A model generated the notes under the pieces. The model was not told where the DNA came from. It did not search any database and saw nothing but the letters and a program-made list of their open reading frames with translations. 64,000 nt of DNA from an uncultured Bacteroidales bacterium (GTDB lineage: Bacteria; Bacteroidota; Bacteroidia; Bacteroidales; Paludibacteraceae): contig CACWZZ010000007.1 of NCBI GenBank assembly GCA_902765485.1, positions 1-64,000 on the forward strand, read 5' to 3'. Both the position numbers and the translations under genes were made by a program. Position 1 is the first letter of the stretch; each line of letters starts with the position of its first letter. This document shows positions 63,301 to 64,000 of this stretch, in pieces.

Positions 63301-64000
63301 TTTCGTGCTTCTACTTCTATTTCATATGTTGTACCGGTAGTACTTGATGCTTTAAAAGTATGAGAACTACTAGAAGAAAAATCACGTAATTGAGTCTGTG
63401 ATCCATCATTCACTTTATACCAATATTTGTATTCTTTTGTAGGAGCATTATCAGCTGTTACTGCACTTGTAGCACTTGCGTCCAAAATAATATTAGCACC
63501 ATTTGCCACTAAATATGGATTTTCTGATGTGCCACCACCACCATATATCATGCAAGATGAATTCTTTGAAATAGTAGCCGATGCCATATCTGGCACGTAG
63601 CATTTCCAAGCAGGGTTCCATTGATCCCAATAATTATATTTGTCTGAAGGCAAATAGAAACAGTTGTCATGATTATAAGAGCGTGAACTACAGCCTATAC
63701 GATAAGAATAGTTATGTTGTGTTCCACAATTACCAGCACATCTCAAAGCCTGCATAAAACGAACATAGTCATTATTTGTAATCGCATAGTACACATTTGT
63801 TCCTTCAATCTGTGTTGCGCAGAACTCTCCAATAATCTTATCGTTATTATCGGAGTCTTCGTAATACATTTTGATTTTATATGATAAAGACGCTTGATCT
63901 TTTCTCCATCCTTCAGTAGTGGAACCGTTAGAGATGTCAAGATAAATCACCTTTCCATTTCCGTATTCGGAAGATGCTCCCCACATCTGTCCGACTCCGA
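57348..64000 (-). CDS. giant InlB-repeat surface protein (5' end beyond window)
   Basis: At least 2212 residues; the frame is open to the right edge, so the true start and signal peptide are missing. Domains: an unrecognised first part (FYLPSDKYNYWDQWNPAWKC), a CBM-like domain (AVLGDFNGWTASSTYNFSGS), Listeria-Bacteroides repeats (NTYSVVFNKNHEDATGTMSN; YHFDGWATASDGNVVYTDG), a later surface domain (SLYWISFPFDVKLKDMFGFG), and a tail RKVMIDGILYIVRDGEMY. Homologous over most of its length to the two-part gene at 46027-54178, which shows the latter's frameshift. Exported, surface-located, probably adhesive; ligand unknown. Confidence 0.88.
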   Translation of the reverse strand, partial: GVGQMWGASSEYGNGKVIYLDISNGSTTEGWRKDQASLSYKIKMYYEDSDNNDKIIGEFCATQIEGTNVYYAITNNDYVRFMQALRCAGNCGTQHNYSYRIGCSSRSYNHDNCFYLPSDKYNYWDQWNPAWKCYVPDMASATISKNSSCMIYGGGGTSENPYLVANGANIILDASATSAVTADNAPTKEYKYWYKVNDGSQTQLRDFSSSSSHTFKASSTTGTTYEIEVEARNNNNSNYSANNATSSKIYFKTVAPIYAVLGDFNGWTASSTYNFSGSDATGYTASFTLDKGNHTFKAVVNDVYYGNGQTYERGSSSPSNTLSNEGGNMTINADVTGNYTFLFNFSAKTLSVTYPTKHTVTTGAYPSAAASAPSISPALEDGYLAAGTSVTLTKQSASTGYTWKEWNTGNTGDGSQLGTGNTYSTTLSGNLAVYAIYTPNTYSVVFNKNHEDATGTMSNQAFTYDAAQNLTTNTFVRDGYHFDGWATASDGNVVYTDGQSVSNLTSDNNGTFNLYAHWTKSELTGISISPTYAVQNEHPDITITPSISPVPSGTTVICWGLYSNSGCTSEVAGVTFSADPSSGAHTVTFPAPNAAGTYYVKATFRAGSTCSGTELNSVTESFVVHPTSTVTVKAKVGDSFIPDAEYDQTSHTVTANTTRAEAVNVPEIPGYDFVNWTLGDNMTTDDALTANPISITASAASTLTANYTYTSYTVTYPDEAEAHCVFSGKSESVNYKSTGSFTVVPAAGYSIAVSAADESGSVSLSKNGNLYSFVQGTSAVTISVAPTELENTVTVVNGDVASVTAKASSQTATVTAAAAPTGKKFAYWAIDDAISITSGSTTTRSITFNATRSTTITAVYTNRDSKTVHFAKPFGWNKVTAVFSNNGSSASSQTEATSTMTYQGANYYTFTYYTDNNGEGDDKSAQADWNQVVFSDNGSNAISAISITNGYYYAKGTGESAGRATPFAEWYLRGYLNGSENWTEGDLYKYPFEVEGTSATYAYGASTGDAQYFRIYRVSTDQWFRTSSSNSNADITLDATTELTENNNAADVISTNTSDKLGAYVFTLTNINTAAPSLTITHPADTKYTVGSITAGEHGTISNATAAITELGRYMPTDISATADAGYRFKEWVATGGVVVENPTSASSRATATADGGTLTATFTNEGIVYLDLSAAKNDGWQNYTPHVYFYSGSYWNANNGSGSKDILSGGHAMTRIAETDIWYYDYSSTPGISNTKNFIAFTDQGNRNNYANFNECKAIYRGDFYPEMNMFVPENYVTAKLNNNSVPYYNNGYWMKYNDAEAGYRLRIYDGQGLNLQQTIPFITATPGSRDTYEATFHVSGAADAKFELVGYDQGTVNGVSYAGTFYGNTGSINSNLDNWWYFEPDKGKTNIKLISNGDYVFKLKCETDGKLYVKVSYPLATGDFRIKYNGLRTTKDAEKTNVYSDVIPRLTVDGTRLDTVSFFVTNATEKTATLSAEKVSNIASDGTITWVASDVELTGDAISSLDADVYTFKITQTKSSGTYTLSYENLGAYNGNYYVRTDWADGGWVAYKQDDNTMHPTNYSKAGYNAYFCRYIPNGSVKFCIANQYNSALTEEKAGDINADAYGTIQQAANTRFEYDTTTNAVSRSYIGGSNVATYLYIRDTDPDKIFKENGGDGTTLTSDTAAFIDQENWIYMLDVKAITRAKYRLEAEINGNRQYFVGTGSTSETLIDATGADGKQAMRLVYDFKNNHLIKAWKPSVGVNGTIPLDADVMLLRVGQAAAVQLNFTENSELTEVKNVYGVLQFNKTHLTDGTKNSTEKSLYWISFPFDVKLKDMFGFGTYGEDYIIRRYNGAKRAQIGWFQDTDTFWETMDPNSSVEAENTMKAYEGYMVALDRGLQNGSDKRWSVDGKAISELYLYFPSTVTVGTLAQTNKEITLDSIPCRIDRFFAQDIRNNVANPRNHKITDSNWRIVGTGSLHDSELSATTLEGGATIFSYYSWTASSNSLTPTTCVQNGSAGATQFLASHAVMVQWAGKITWTGASVPSALAPRRIETDKKNYNIELDLNYNGEMADRTYVVLQENASADFVLNEDLYKATNANLPNIYAYAGAYDCGVSVMPIESTTVPVGVITRKRGTYTFSMPSDFSGTVTLIDTYAQTRTNLALDDYEVFLEKGTFNDRFLLEVDIQAVTTNLDQTSDGFSKDKTRKVMIDGILYIVRDGEMYSIHGTRVK

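Overview
The window looks like a chromosomal segment of a Bacteroidales bacterium (phylum Bacteroidota). Three things point there. Fourteen promoters share the Bacteroidetes -33 TTTG / -7 TAnnTTTG form. Many surface proteins carry type IX secretion (T9SS)-like C-termini and Listeria-Bacteroides repeats. The housekeeping set (tig, typA, mpl, xseA, tgt, lptG, panD, rpe, ansA, pepD) has Bacteroidales-type sequences and order. Short heptamer to 11-mer repeat arrays sit between and inside genes. Everything here was read by eye; no database search was run.

Layout. 0-2.5 kb: a five-gene minus-strand operon with a RhuM-family gene and small proteins that share a duplicated DRQRNIYVAGN peptide. 2.5-10.3 kb: a minus-strand cassette, in transcription order radical SAM/B12-like protein, a 217-aa unknown, a PLD-nuclease/DEAD helicase, a 50-aa protein, a DndD-like SMC ATPase and a small possible DndE-like protein. 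It has one promoter, a structured leader with a terminator/antiterminator, and a terminator at its end. It resembles a defence system but lacks the Dnd sulfur-transfer genes; it is the best candidate for an undescribed system here. 10.5-13 kb: accessory genes (orphan winged helix, AlbA/HATPase regulator) among palindromic GCTTGTTCC hairpins.

13-24 kb: an operon of a secreted protein, a 2304-aa IgGFc-binding-like adhesin with about 16 CDS repeats, an outer-membrane barrel, xseA and a helix-hairpin-helix protein. 24-29.8 kb: a minimal comEC set between repeat arrays, rpe, an atypical response regulator with Glu at the phosphorylation site, and the divergent ansA-pepD pair. 29.7-39.5 kb: S41 protease, a choice-of-anchor-J adhesin, dCMP deaminase, mpl, tig and typA. 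39.6-45.8 kb: another tailed surface protein, a stand-alone CTD-like secreted protein, lptG, tgt with a structured leader, a GxxExxY protein and panD.

46-64 kb: a surface-protein region with two related giant InlB-repeat proteins (one frameshifted, one running off the right edge), two small paralogous surface proteins with LPXTG/PEP-CTERM-like tails, a PIN toxin pair, and an antitoxin with a decayed ParE-like toxin. Five surface proteins end in the same tail (x-R-K-x4-G-x-L-y-I-x-R-x-G-x2-Y-x3-G), which suggests one export or anchoring route. The T9SS machinery genes are not in the window.
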